From the NCBI GenBank assembly GCA_023055425.1, contig JALGPY010000014.1:188501-252500 (forward strand): 64,000 nucleotides of DNA. Direction: 5' to 3'. Source of the DNA: Linanthus parryae. Lineage: Eukaryota > Streptophyta > Magnoliopsida > Ericales > Polemoniaceae. Shown one piece after another: positions 11,763-23,763 of this stretch (the first letter of the stretch is position 1; each line of letters begins with the position of its first letter). The position numbers and the translations under genes are program-made. The notes below the pieces were generated by a model. The model saw only the letters and a list, made by a program, of their open reading frames with translations, did not search any database and had not been told where the DNA came from.

Positions 11763-14615
11763 TCAACTCCTAGAAGCTTGCTTCAATCCATAAATGGATC
11801 GTTGCAGCTTACAAACTTTGTTGGCTTGCTTTGGATCCTCAAAACCCTTCAGCTGTATCATATACACGTCCTCGAGGAGATTCCCATAAAGGAATGCTGT
11901 TTTGACATCCATCTGCCAAATCTCATAGTCGTAGTATGCTGCAATTGCAAGTAGGATTCGGATGGATTTGGTCATAGCGACTGGTGAAAAGGTTTCATCA
12001 TAGTCAATACCATGAATCTGTCTGAATCCTTTAGCCACCAATCGGCCCTTATAGGTAATCACATTACCATCCATGTCGATCTTCTTCTTGAAGACCCACT
12101 TGCACCCTATGGGCCGCGACCCATCAGGTGGTTCCACCAAAGTCCATACTTTGTTGGTGTACATGGATTCCATCTCGGATCTCATGGCTTCAAGCCACTT
12201 CTGCGAGTCTGGGCCATTCATGGCCTCCTCATAGGTAGTAGGCTCATCATCTATGAGCATCGTGTCACCGGAATCAGTTACGAGAAGTCCATACCTCTCG
12301 GGTTCCTGGCGCACTCTACTAGATCTACGAAGCTCTTGTGTTACCTGAACAGGTGGATCCACAACTGCTTGTGATTCCTGTTCATGTTCCATAATCGGTT
12401 CAGTGATTTGTGGCTCTTGAAATTCTTCAAGTTCTACATTCCTCCCACTTGCTTCTTTAGAGACAAACTCTCTTTCTAGAAACACGCCGGTCCGAGCAAC
12501 AAACACTTTGTTCTCGGTTGGATTGTAGAAGTAGTATCCCTTAGTTTCCTTAGGGTACCCCACAAATTTACACTTATCCGATTTAGGCCCTAGCTTGTCT
12601 GATTGTAAACGTTTTACATAGACATCGCAGCCCCAAATCCTCATGAACGACAGTGTGGGACGCCTCCCACTCCACATCTCATATGGTGTCTTCATGACTG
12701 ATTTAGATGGAACACGGTTAATGGTGAAAGCTGCACTTAATAGAGCGTAGCCCCAAAATGATAGTGGAAGATCGGTTTGACACATCATAGACCGAACCAT
12801 ATCCAATAGGGTTCGATTCCTCCTCTCGGACACGCCATTCCATTGTGGCGTTCCGGGTGGAGTGAGTTGGGATACTATCCCACACTCTCTAAGATAGTCG
12901 TCAAACTCTTGGCTCAAGTATTCTCCTCCACGATCCGATCGTAGAGCCTTGATACTTTTGCCAAGTTGCTTTTCTACTTCATTCTTGAATTCTTTGAACA
13001 CTTCAAAGGATTCGGATTTTGCCCTCATAAGGTACACAAATCCATATCTACTGTAATCATCAGTAAACGTAATGAAGTAGACGTAACCACCCCTGGCAGG
13101 CGTGGCAAATGGCCCACACACATCGGTATGTATGAGCGCCAATTGCTCACTAGTCCTCTCACCTTTCTTATTGAAAGGGGACTTTGTCATTTTTCCCAAT
13201 AAACAAGCCTCACATGTCTCATATGATTCAAAATCAAATGAGTCTAGTAGTCCATCCTTATGGAGTTTAGATACACGTTTCTCATTTATGTGGCCTAAAC
13301 GACAATGCCATAAATAAGCAGGATTTAAATCATTTATTTTAATCCGCTTGGTATTAATGTTGTAGACAGGATTGCTTAGATCAAGGACATAAAGTCCATT
13401 AAATAATTGCGCACTAAAATAGTGAATATTATTTAAACAAAAGGAACAACAATTGTTCTTTATTGAAATAATAAAACCTTCCTTGTCCAAACAAGAAATA
13501 GAAATAATGTTTCTGCTCATAGCAGGCACAAAATAGCAATTATTTAATTCTAAAACTAATCCTGAAGGCAGAGATAGCTCGCACACGCCTATGGCCAACG
13601 CAGCAACCTTTGCTCCATTCCCAACGCGCAGATCTACCTCCCCTTTAGCCAATCTTTTACTTCTCTTTAGATCCTGCATATTTCGACAAATATGAGATCC
13701 ACATCCAGTATCTAATACCCATGATGTAGAGACAGTTAAATTGACATCTACAACAAAAATACCTGGTGGTGGTGGAATCACTATTCCAAGCCTCTTGTCC
13801 TCCAGATATTTTGGGCAGTTCCTTCTCCAGTGTCCAGGTTGACGACAGTAGTGACATTCACCCTTAGTCACGACCTTGGCAATGCCACCAACAGGCTTAA
13901 GGGCTTGTTCCTTGGTCTTGGCAACTGACTTGCCTTTGCCCTTGGAGGAAGAGGCAAACTTTTTGCCCTTTCCTTTATGCACCATCATAATGGCCTTGCC
14001 CTTACCCTTGTTGATGCTCTGTTCAGCCGTCCTCAACATGTTGAGCAAATCTGGCAGTGGTTTAACGATCTCGTTCATGTTATAGTTCATAATGAACTGT
14101 CCATAACTTTCAGGCAACGATTGCAACACGAGATCCGTTGCCAACTCTTGGCCGACCGGGAACCCCAGCCGGGCGAGATTCTCCAAGTACCCGATCATTC
14201 GGAGTACATGGGGTCCCACCGGGTTCCCTTCTGCCAGATGACATTTGAACAGTGCCTTTGAGACCTCATACCTCTCTACCCTCGCCTGCTCTTGGAAGAG
14301 CTGCTTTAGATGTTCGATCATATCGACAGCATTCATGTTCTCATGTTGCTTCTGAAGCTCAGAGGTCATGGTGCAAAGCATTAGGCAGGCCGCATCATTA
14401 GCGTCGTCAACACGCTTTTGATACGCCTTTAAGGCAGCAGGTGTCTGGTTCTCTGGACCTTCTGGAACTTGCTCCTCTATTGCGTACAGCTTCTTCTCTT
14501 GCTTGAGAACAATTCTCAAGTTTCTGTACCAATCAAGGAAGTTGGTTCCAGAGAGCTTGTCCTTCTCAAGGACAGATCGTAGGGAATGTTGTGAACTCGA
14601 TGAGTTGTTTGCCAT
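11763..14615 (-). CDS. gag-pol: Copia-1 Gag-protease-integrase-RT (N-terminal part of polyprotein)
   Basis: 950 residues on the minus strand starting MANNSSSSQHSLRSV; the same start is found in Copia-2. Domains in order: Gag (UBN2-type) about 20-205; lysine-rich linker; CCHC zinc knuckle 254-267 (CHYCRQPGHWRRNC); aspartic protease DTG at 302-304; integrase HHCC (H437, H442, C468, C471) and DDE core (D498, D561, E597); then RT from about 815, with the first catalytic aspartate in MDVKTAFL at about 903. It stops at SRS because a Trp codon has become TGA (TGG in Copia-2). A 1-base deletion follows. The element's proteins would make the particle, cDNA and insertion. With only about three lesions this is nearly intact. 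Confidence 0.94.
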   Translation of the reverse strand: MANNSSSSQHSLRSVLEKDKLSGTNFLDWYRNLRIVLKQEKKLYAIEEQVPEGPENQTPAALKAYQKRVDDANDAACLMLCTMTSELQKQHENMNAVDMIEHLKQLFQEQARVERYEVSKALFKCHLAEGNPVGPHVLRMIGYLENLARLGFPVGQELATDLVLQSLPESYGQFIMNYNMNEIVKPLPDLLNMLRTAEQSINKGKGKAIMMVHKGKGKKFASSSKGKGKSVAKTKEQALKPVGGIAKVVTKGECHYCRQPGHWRRNCPKYLEDKRLGIVIPPPPGIFVVDVNLTVSTSWVLDTGCGSHICRNMQDLKRSKRLAKGEVDLRVGNGAKVAALAIGVCELSLPSGLVLELNNCYFVPAMSRNIISISCLDKEGFIISIKNNCCSFCLNNIHYFSAQLFNGLYVLDLSNPVYNINTKRIKINDLNPAYLWHCRLGHINEKRVSKLHKDGLLDSFDFESYETCEACLLGKMTKSPFNKKGERTSEQLALIHTDVCGPFATPARGGYVYFITFTDDYSRYGFVYLMRAKSESFEVFKEFKNEVEKQLGKSIKALRSDRGGEYLSQEFDDYLRECGIVSQLTPPGTPQWNGVSERRNRTLLDMVRSMMCQTDLPLSFWGYALLSAAFTINRVPSKSVMKTPYEMWSGRRPTLSFMRIWGCDVYVKRLQSDKLGPKSDKCKFVGYPKETKGYYFYNPTENKVFVARTGVFLEREFVSKEASGRNVELEEFQEPQITEPIMEHEQESQAVVDPPVQVTQELRRSSRVRQEPERYGLLVTDSGDTMLIDDEPTTYEEAMNGPDSQKWLEAMRSEMESMYTNKVWTLVEPPDGSRPIGCKWVFKKKIDMDGNVITYKGRLVAKGFRQIHGIDYDETFSPVAMTKSIRILLAIAAYYDYEIWQMDVKTAFLYGNLLEDVYMIQLKGFEDPKQANKVCKLQRSIYGLKQASRS

Positions 14616-16280
14616 TTGGAATTCTACAAAAGGAAAATACGCAAGTTTTAGTTTTTGTGAATTTTTAACTATATTTAATAATGGCTAGTTTATTAAATAT
14701 AGCTCCCACTATTTTTCTACGGATTAATAACCCTCAAGATATTAATGCGGAAAATATCCTTATATTTTCTAGTGGGCCAAGATCCATCTTTTTCATCTCC
14801 TTATGAGCTTGCTTTGGCAAGTCACCCATAATTCGACTACTTCTTAGGTAGGAACAATTCCAATTGCATCCCATATGCAACTCTTGGTTCAATCGGGAAA
14901 ATAACTCCTTATTTATCCATCCATATGGATAATCCCAATTGATTGCCTCTAGGTTTCTTAATCAAATTAATAGCCTAGTTGTGTTCAACCTCTTATCTAA
15001 ACAATTGCACATTGTTACGTGCCATCGCATTCCATCATTATGAACCAAGTCGCCATGCTTTGGCACGCACGAACTTGATAAATAATGATGATAATGAGTG
15101 TTTAAATAACGAGAAGGCAAGAACACAATATTTAAAAATTGAGGGATTTTTCTTCAATTTTAATTATTTTGTTGATAAATATCAACTAATCTATCTATTT
15201 GAGTTTGGGCACAACTCCAAATAATAGATCCGGGTTGTCTAATTATCTTGTTATCCTAATTGCATGCATCATTCATACACCAACCACACAAATAATAAGA
15301 CAATAAATAAACAACCACAAAACAGAAATTAAACGTGATGTGGATATGGCCTTTTCTAGACTAAGATAATTCCAAGCCAATGGAATTATCTATGAACCCT
15401 AAACAAACACATCTCCATGCGTCTTGATCTTTTGGTCCATCCTTCATAGTCATGTGGTGTGCTCCATGCTCCATGCTCCATCTTTTGTGGCTTCTTTGGC
15501 TTTGGGCTTCTTTTCTCCAATCTTGGCTAACAATCTACTTTATCTAGCACTAGCTAATATCTATACTAAATAAAATAAATCTCACAAGTTGAGAAAAAAA
15601 ATGGCACGCAGGCCATAAAACCCTAATTAATTGTTACAATTAATTGATCAGCTCGCAGGCCGTAAAACCAAACCACAAAATTAAACATCCACATCAAACC
15701 ACATCCTAAGGCCATATCCAATCACCATGCGATTTGCACATAAACAGTTAAAATCCAATTTTAACGCGCTTGGTCAATTTTAATTGATTTCAGGATTTCT
15801 AGGGTTAAAACGGTCCATGGGCCCAACAATCCAATTGGCCGGGCCCAAACAAAGTGAACCATAAAGCCCTAGGGCCGGCCCGGCCCAAAACCCGCAAGCT
15901 AGGCCCGCGGGTTAGGGCCGCCCGGCCCCTTAGGGCGCCAAGCTTGGGCGGCAAGCAAGGGGGCGGTCCCCTAGGGGGCCGAACCTCCTTGTGGAGGTTG
16001 TTTCCAAAACAACCTCCTTGCTTGGAGCCCAAGTTTGGTTGTTTCCTTGTTTTGGGAGAACTCCTTCATCCCCAAGGATGCCCAAACCCTAGATCTAAGA
16101 TCCTAAAATTTCTCAAACTCACCAATTCATGCATCCAATGCAATAATTGGGTCTTGTTATGATTAATTCTTTGACAAATTGCATCCAATGCTTGATTTGT
16201 CTTGTTTTACGCGATAAACAACAAATTAAGGTGTAAAACAACAAGAATGTAACACATAAACTACGTTTATGCTCTATGAC
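14616..16280 (-). other. Copia-1 5' leader
   Basis: About 1.66 kb between the primer site and the gag start, homologous to 48985-50655 of Copia-2. It contains a GC-rich stretch (about 15840-15980). Frames seen here are short and not shared as proteins. An unusually long leader, but conserved in both copies. Confidence 0.8.
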
Positions 16281-16297
16281 CTGTGGCTCTGATACCA
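16281..16297 (-). other. Primer-binding site of Copia-1 (tRNA-iMet)
   Basis: The minus strand reads TGGTATCAGAGCCACAG, one base downstream of the 5' LTR end CCCTACA. It matches the 3' end of initiator tRNA-Met used by most plant copia elements. Confidence 0.93.
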
Positions 16298-16298
16298 C

Positions 16299-17728
16299 TG
16301 TAGGGTTTTGATTCATGGATCGCGCAAACGGAAGCATAATCAAACAAACAACCATGCAAAACCCTCCAAGGATCACAAGTCTAGATGCATAACGATAGTG
16401 AAGGTAAGAAATCATAAACACACCTTTGGGTTCTCCTTGATGACTTCAAACGCGAATAGTGTCACGTTCTCTATAGTCGATCCACGCCTAGAGTTGATCC
16501 TAGATCTCCAATCTCCTTGGTGCTAGCCCGGAATGAGAGGAGGGTGAAGGAATCACGCAAAACGAGGCACAAAGAGGGGGTTCGGCCCTCTTGTGGCGTC
16601 GGGGACGAGGGGCGGCGGCAAGGGGGCGGCGTCCTCCTTGTTGCTTGCTCTCTCTCTCCTTTGTTCTCTCCCACTCTTGTTATGTTCTCTTTAGAGCATA
16701 AGTTATATGGAAGGAAGGAAGGAGGGTCCTTTATATAGTCCAACAACTCCTTGTTAACTACCTAAAGGACTTATTCTAGTCCTACTAGAATTCAATTTAG
16801 TCCCTTCCTTGCAAATTAGTCCCTACTAAGTTTGCAAGGGTTTGCAAAGTGATCCTTCTAATTAATTAATCCAATTAATTAATTCCCAAATCTAGTACAA
16901 CTCTATATAGCGTGTGACCCCATAGGTTCTATCTAGTTGGTAGCAACTCTTTGCTAATATGGAGCGGTTTCTAGCAAAACATCCATTCTAGCCAACTAAT
17001 AGAATAGTCATCTAGACAACCTTGTACAAGTAATTGTCTCATCCCTTTGCCTCCATATCCGTATTGGACACGAGACATACAAGTCACACTCGTATATCCA
17101 ATCCCTAGTTTCTCGATCCATGGAATAGCCTTATTCGTGCAAATAACATCAATATCCCATATATTGATTTATATGAGTCTGGCCAGACATTCTATAAGCA
17201 CTATCCTCGAGTGGCCTAGGATATTTGCTCCCGTTATGTGGGAGGGGCAAATCCTCTCTACGTCCACTACGATCTCTAAGCTTGCTTCTCATTGTATCCA
17301 GTACACGCCTTTATAACTACCCAGTTACGGTGTAGCGTTTAACGCTACCAAGATCACAATGATCCACAACTAGAATATCTAGTGACTTCAAGTCTAAGGA
17401 TGACAATATCATTGTACCCGAGAAGCACTTGTGACTCAACATAACATGTATGTAGCCTTCTCGGTGATGGGTCAATCCAGTGCGACATTCCGTAATGCAC
17501 ACCTATGTGTTGGATCGTGATATCTCCATATCAATCCAACCCCATACTAGTCTATAGATGATTGTCCCATTTAATCATTATACTTGACTAGGGATATTTA
17601 AGATAAAACAACACGATTGTAAATCTAAGGACTTCATTATATTAAATATCCAATAAATAATAAATGAATTTCTAGCCAAATACAAATTCATACTAAACTA
17701 GATTGCCTCTAGGGCATCTATTCCAACA
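16299..17728 (-). repeat. 5' LTR of Copia-1
   Basis: 1430 bp, near-identical to 9224-10652. It ends at TTCCAACA on the plus strand, followed by the duplicated target AGGAC and resumption of the gypsy zinc-knuckle frame (KDCRGNKVNCLNCG). Confidence 0.95.
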
Positions 17729-17733
17729 AGGAC

Positions 17734-18786
17734 TGCCGAGGGAATAAAGTTAACTGCCTCAATTGTGGTAGACTGGGCCATCGAAGGTATGAATGTCGTG
17801 TCAAACCCTCAGGAAGCAACAATGGTGGATTCAACCGTGGAGGCAACAACTACGGTGGAAATAATAATGGATATAACCAGGGAGGCAATAACAACGGTGG
17901 TAACCAGTATGGAAGGAACCAGCGCAACTATCAGCAAGGTGGAAGCTATAAGAACAACAATAACTGGAGGAACAACAATGGGCAAGGAGGAAACAACTAC
18001 AACAACAGGACACAAGGAAGTGTTGCTGGATCCGTGACAGCAACAACAGCAGCTCCTACAGCACCAGCTGCCACAGCCCGTAGCGCAGCTGGAACTATCA
18101 ATGTTATGAATCAGACTCAAGGGGAGAAAGCCAACGTGGTGACTAGTACATTCCTAATCCATTCCACCCCTGTTTTAGTCTTATTTGATTTTGGAGCCAC
18201 ATTGTCTTTCAGATCATCTACTTTTGCTAAGAAGTTATACTTGCCAACTCCTACCCTAATTTCTATTACCATCTCTACCCCTAATGGAGAAGTCGTACCT
18301 TGTAAAACCATGTATCCTGGAGTCAACCTAGAAATCTTAGGAGCCAAGCTACCTTCTGACCTAATTATTTTCGATCTAGGCAACCTAGACGTCATCTTAG
18401 GTATGGACTGGCTTAGCAAATACAAAGCAACCATAGAATGTGCCAACCAAAAAGTTAGATTTCGTGGCCCGAAAGGTGAACGTCTATCCTATAAGGGTAT
18501 AACCAATGGACCCAAAATCCAAATCGTGTCAGCCTTATCCATCCTATCCTATGTGAAGAAAGGGCATAAGGCATACCTCTGTACGATCCATGATCAGGAG
18601 AAAGAAGGGGAAAAGTTAGAAGATATTCCTGTGGTGAGAGAATTTTCAGACGTTTTTCCGGAAGAGCTTCCAGGAATGCCACCTAAGAGAGCCGTGGACT
18701 TTGTAATTGATTTAGTACCAGGGAATGGACCAATCTCGAAGGCACCATATAGGATGGCACCAGTCGAGCTAAAGGAGTTAGAATAA
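17734..18786 (+). pseudogene. pol: Gypsy zinc knuckle, Gly/Asn-rich linker and protease (active site altered)
   Basis: The frame resumes directly after Copia-1 with the second CCHC knuckle (NCLNCGRLGHRRYEC), then an asparagine/glycine-rich linker (about 17810-18030), then a retropepsin-like protease. The canonical D-S/T-G triad is here FDFGATLSF, i.e. DFG: the middle residue is phenylalanine, expected to abolish activity. The flap-side motif GMDWL is present near 18405. It continues into the region before RT (REFSDVFPEELPGMPP, typical of chromovirus pol) and stops at a TAA (18784-18786) where a Lys/Gln codon is expected (ELE then stop, [10 protein letters not shown]). The ATG-less start near 18034 is not real; the frame is open from 17734. 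Confidence 0.88.
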
Positions 18787-19304
18787 CAACTTAAGGAGTT
18801 ATTAGATAAGGGTTTCATCATACCTAGTGTATCACCTTGGGGAGCACCCGTTTTGTTCGTAAAGAAGAAGGATGGAAGTCTAAGACTTTGCATAGATTAC
18901 CGGGAGTTAAATGGTGTAACCGTTAAGAATAGATACCCACTTCCAAGAATCAACGACTTGTTCGATCAGTTACAAGGAGCCGATACCTTTTCAAAAATCG
19001 ATTTAAGGTCAGGATATCACCAGCTTAGAATAGCTGAACAGGATATTCCTAAAACGGCATTTCGGAGTCGATATGGGCACTACGAATTACAGTCATGCCA
19101 TTCGGTCTAACCAATGCTCCAGCAGCATTTATGGAGCTGATGAACCGAGTTCTTCAGAAGTACCTAGATAAAGTTGTTGTCGTTTTCATCGATGACATTC
19201 TAATCTACTCGAAATGGAAAGAAGAACATGAACAACATTTGAGAGAAGTATTAGAAACCCTAAGGGAAGAGAAACTGTTTGGAAAGTTATCGAAGTGTGA
19301 ATTT
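18787..19304 (+). pseudogene. pol: Gypsy reverse transcriptase fragment, frameshifted and truncated
   Basis: The same frame continues after the stop: [52 protein letters not shown] (first catalytic Asp). A 1-base frameshift near 19090 then moves the sense into another frame: [17 protein letters not shown] and [11 protein letters not shown] (catalytic DD). Sequence ends at KCEF where LTR copy 2 begins at 19305; normally the RT connection, RNase H and integrase would follow. Motifs are those of Ty3/gypsy chromoviruses. Confidence 0.9.
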
Positions 19305-22025
19305 CGTAACACCCCCGAATTGACCAAACCGGAAACTCGGGGATGTCACTCCGTACCCGAGAGGAGCCCGGATACAAGGAGATTTTATAACATGGTTCGC
19401 AAGCACAAAACATCCACAATAATAATTAAATCCAATTGAAAATATTGCATTATTAAGAATCAACATCCTAGCCATAAACCGGCATAACAGCTAAAGTGTT
19501 TAAATTACTAAAGAATTCAAATTCAATTGAAATACTACTTCTATTATCCCTTGTGATGCGCGTCCCCTTCTACGCCAGATAACCATCTTCTAAACCTGTG
19601 GTGCGGAATGAAAAAGAAACACCGCAGTACAAAATCAGCATGAAATACTGGTAAATAAACATCCAAACATGTAAAACGATGATGTGGTAGTTATAAAACG
19701 ATGACTCATTTGTAAGTAAGAGTTTTTCGCAAACACAGCGGTAATAAAGCTGACTCTTGTATTAAAACATAAGAGTTCCCAATTCCATAATATTTCCAAC
19801 CGATTTCCATAATCATTAGGAAAATCCAAAATCCATCGTTAACTTCTTTCCGTTAACAAAAACCAAAAATTCATTATTACTTTGTTGTGACGGGGGAAAC
19901 CAACCAACCACTTCGCAAGCATCCAAGACCTTAAGTGTCGACACCCCCTTACAGACTTCTTGCGGCCAGAAGAGTGAGTACAAGGAGCTATCCGGGGACT
20001 TGCAACCGGATTAAAATAAAAATAAATTGAAACGGAAGACCGAGATCAAACCGTCCAATGCTAATGGTAACCATACCACAATAATTCATAAATGTCCCCG
20101 CACAACTATTCCACTTTACGTATTAATGCATTATCATTATCATGGTGATATTTCCAAGAAAAACATTTATCAAGTAGAAATCACATATTGCACGTCACAT
20201 CACATAAACACATTTTGAGACGTAAAGAAATACAAGAATTCGTTTTGACACGAAAGAGATAAGCACACTAGGCTTGGCATATTTACTTACCTTTAATCTC
20301 AAGCAAAGCAAATCACTTCCTAGTAATACTCGACGTATCCTTCGTCGACGAAATTGTCGCCTACAAATTTAAATAATATCCTAATCAACACATTGCACAC
20401 GAAGTCCTATATGTAAATGAATTAAATCCCTTACTAACTCTCCCCAACCTTTGCTAAGGTGAACAACCCCTTTTATAATAAAATACGCTTTTATAAAACT
20501 AACGTTTATTATTGTAAAACATAGCTATAGTTATAAAAATATAACTTATAAGATTAACTAAGTATTTCCCTTATTATAGGGTAGAGAAGCATATTATTTT
20601 ACCTCAAAAACACTTTTAATTCAAATAGTAGTTTTTCACATCCAAACAAACCTTAGTAGAGAACATAAATTATAAACTAACTAACTTTATTTCAAAAGAA
20701 ATAACAAATTTAGTTATGAAAAATAACTTATTCTAATTTGTTACAAACTGATAAAAATAAATAAGAAAAATATATTTTAATCACCCTTATTCTATACTTT
20801 TATTTTTTGGGTAAGGATGAGTGTAAAAAAAATGATTTTTAACTTGTATAAAAGAATTGTCTTGTATGAGATTCGAACCTAGAACCTCACATCCATACTC
20901 CCACCAAGTCTTAAGTGTTAGAATTTAAGCACTGGGCCACAACCCCTTTTGTTCTCTTCATTCAACCCACTATTTATATACTAATTTACAGTACAAAGGA
21001 AGACAAAATAAAAGAAGCAAGAAATAAAAGAAGCAGTGGGTTTACCCGAAGAGAGAGAAACGACTGGAATGGTGACGGGAAAGGACTGGTGGCGAGTAAG
21101 GCGGCACACGGCGGCGGCGCACGGCAGCGGCGCACGGCGGCGACGGACCAGGCGATGGGCAGCCGGGTTCGCCGGCAAAACGACGCAAGAGAGAGAGAGA
21201 GAAATTGAGATTGAGAGATGAGGGATTGGTGAGAGAGATTGAGTTTGGTACCTTGAATGGATGTGAGAAATTTCTGAGATTGATGGGTTTATATAGGTAG
21301 AGAGGTGAAGAATTCAACCTCCATGAGGAAACCCACTTTGAAAATTTTGGTTTTGAATCGGGACCAAAAATTGGCGAAATTGGGTTGCTTGATGCTAAAT
21401 TATCGAGCCTTGATGAGTTTAAATCAAATAGGGAGTGATTTGGGACAAACATCAACGAATTTGGTGAAGATTCGGAGTGGTAATGGTGGTGTTTGGGTTG
21501 GAGATGGAGTTCTTCATCCATGGGAGAGTTTGAGGAAGAAGATGACTATTTTTAGGGTTAAAGACACTTTCACCCCCACTGTTTTGGATAAAAGTCACTA
21601 GCACCCCCTGAATTAAATAAAAGACTCTCTATAAAATTGAGAAAATACATAATAACCCCAAATAGTTACTAGTAATAAAAATTAACTTCCTATCAATAAG
21701 ATTAGCTCCCAACACTTATACTAATGTCATATTGACACCAAATAATATCTTAAAATATAATAGTAGCATATTAACACCCCAATACTTATAATAATATTAT
21801 ATTAACACCTAAAAGTCATAGTAATATCATAAATACCCATTTTCACAAAACGGGGTATTTCATCCTTCCCCCCTTAAATAGAGCTTCGTCCTCGAAGTTT
21901 GAACCAACCTCTCAACAACCACTAAGGTATGGGTATCCACTTTAGAGTATAATAATTAAGCGCAAACCTAAGGCTTCAAAAATGACGTTCTTAAAAATCA
22001 AAGGCTTCAAAGTCGAAGGATTACA
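19305..22025 (-). repeat. LTR copy 2 of the L1 family (diverged), inserted in gypsy RT
   Basis: 2.72 kb, aligning end to end with 4968-7690, but with clearly more differences than copy 3. The first base of the terminus is C instead of T (CGTAACACC). A TATA-like box is on the minus strand near 21288-21296 (TATATAAAC). It starts exactly at the LTR terminus within the gypsy codons for KCEF, as expected of a real integration, and is followed on the right by its polypurine tract and internal sequence. It is therefore the 3' LTR of a second minus-strand element whose other end is lost. Confidence 0.82.
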
Positions 22026-22040
22026 TCCTTCCCTCCTTAA
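22026..22040 (-). other. Polypurine tract beside LTR copy 2
   Basis: The minus strand reads AAGGAGGGAAGGA immediately before the LTR start TGTAATCC, matching the tract at 7691-7705. Confidence 0.65.
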
Positions 22041-23763
22041 AATAGTGACGTCCTCGGAACTCAAACTATCTCGTCTAAAAAGGTGAGGATTCTTTTTCCT
22101 CATACCATCCCCTGCTCCACATGTTACCTTCCTCGTGAGGTAATTTTTCCATAAGACCTTTAAAATTCAAACACTCTTGGTACACGTGCCCCTTGCCATG
22201 ATATCTAGAATCTTAACATGGTCGAAACTTCTGGTTCGGGGTCCAATACATGAAATGGTATGGAACACACTTCTTAAGTTGCTACACATGGGACAAGGTA
22301 TTCCCCGAAATTTTCACCTTTCTCTTCAAGACATAGTCGTACATGATCATTTGATCAGGTGGTAAGGCTATGGGGTAGGGATCACAACTATCGCCTATTG
22401 ATCATTTCCTATCTTATCATGCAGCATTACAAAGATGCAGTAACATCACATATATCATTCAATTCAACTTAACAAGTTTGATCATCATTGGTTATTTATA
22501 GTCAATCTTCCAAGGACAATGTTGTTCTTGGGCTTACATTCCCATAGTATGTCTCACAAAGATACTAGTGTTCTCCATATAGGAGTAACCTCGTAATTCA
22601 AAATAACAATCACAAAATCTGAGCCAGAGTCAAGATTATTACATAAATTTATTCGTTCGAGTATTCCAAGTATATAACAACAATGTCAAAAGAAAGTTCA
22701 CATGCGGATCTGTCTCTTAGTTGTTGGGTCTAACCTTTGAACACGGTCTTTGGTATCATATATAATAGTCTTTATTATAATCCCCCTTCCAAATGATTAC
22801 AAGCACACTCTTACAATCACTCAACAAGAGGTAGAACCTCTAGTAGCCCAATAAAAACATACAACTTTTAGATTAGCTCCTCCTGGACATCCATCCCATG
22901 AATCGAGCAATGATTCGTGTCACAAGACTCCAATAATGCACAACCTATGAAAAAGCGCCTCAATTACATCAAGATTTAGATTATAACATAAATAGTGAGA
23001 TCACGTCCACAACTCAATCAGTACCAAAAAAAATACCCTTATTGCTTCAATCATTTACCCAAGTAACCATTGTTATTGTCTCATAAGCGGCTCTTTACAG
23101 AGAATAAGTTCATAGAATCTCCCAAGTTTGAAAGTAATTACTCTTAGTGAACCTAAGCATAAACCAAATCAAAGATTCTATATTACGATTCCCTAAACAA
23201 TGAAAACGCATCCAAACGAATTTCTATGGCTCTAAAGACGATTCATAAACAAGGAAATATCACGTTCCCTTAACAATATTTAAGTGAACTCCAAAACTGA
23301 TTCCCAAGGTCAAAACTATATCCGAATGGTACAAAACGTCTTATCTAACAAAATAGAGAATCGAAGAGATAGTGCACAAGACTCCAAAGCGACATGGTTC
23401 CTCCTATCCTTGGACACTTAACCATTGCCTATGATATATGATGTTACTCGGTGGTTCCCTTTACCATTGTTTTCCTACCGTCATCTGAAAATTCGCCTCG
23501 AGCTAAGGAAATAAATAAAAATAAACCAGGTGTACCCCAAATAATACGACACTTAGGCACATACTCCAAGCAACTTATTCATATTCAAATAGGTTCAACA
23601 ATAACGAGACTCTCAAGCTAGTATCCGAATTCACCTTTGGTGATAAATCCTTAAAAACATATTTCTATTAACAAAGCTCCAAGTACATCGCCCGAGAAGA
23701 TTACAACAACTGAGCGGACTCATTGATCCCGGTACACCATTGATTTATGTAACTCCAAGGAAT
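22041..23763 (-). other. Non-coding internal sequence of the second L1-family element
   Basis: 1.7 kb. The first about 650 bases match 7706-8337; the rest (about 22690-23763) is unique in this window. No long open frame on either strand and no pol motif, consistent with a non-autonomous internal domain. It joins L1's right LTR abruptly at 23764, so a deletion junction is inferred there. Confidence 0.6.

Larger units (their letters stand above)
9224..17728 (-). mobile_element. Copia-1: young Ty1/copia element, Angela/Tork-type, minus strand (TSD AGGAC)
   Basis: An 8.5-kb complete element. Two LTRs (9224-10652 and 16299-17728) bound a primer site, leader, gag-PR-IN-RT-RH polyprotein and polypurine tract. 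The target duplication AGGAC is at 9219-9223 and 17729-17733, and lies inside the gypsy zinc-knuckle codons, so this insertion is younger than the gypsy element. The gene order with integrase before RT is diagnostic of copia. RT/RNase H wording resembles the Angela/BARE lineage; that lineage call is from memory of the family. It is the same family as Copia-2 at 47572. Confidence 0.96.
8338..19304 (+). mobile_element. Truncated plus-strand Ty3/gypsy (chromovirus-like) element, split by Copia-1
   Basis: Plus-strand gag (8374), CCHC zinc knuckles, protease and reverse transcriptase (to 19304) are in the canonical gag-PR-RT order. The reading is interrupted only by Copia-1 (9224-17728). The element's own 5' LTR and primer site are missing at the left junction, and everything after the RT palm (RNase H, integrase, 3' LTR) is missing at the right, where LTR copy 2 starts abruptly. 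RT and linker motifs resemble Tekay/Del-type chromoviruses, but clade assignment without integrase or chromodomain is tentative. It is defective: two frameshifts, a stop and a mutated protease site. Confidence 0.85.

Noticed and set aside
17765..18120. Opposite-strand frames rich in Val/Ser/Cys over the gypsy linker
   Set aside because: Antisense reading of the Asn/Gly-rich linker of gypsy Gag-Pol, which is supported by flanking zinc knuckle and protease.
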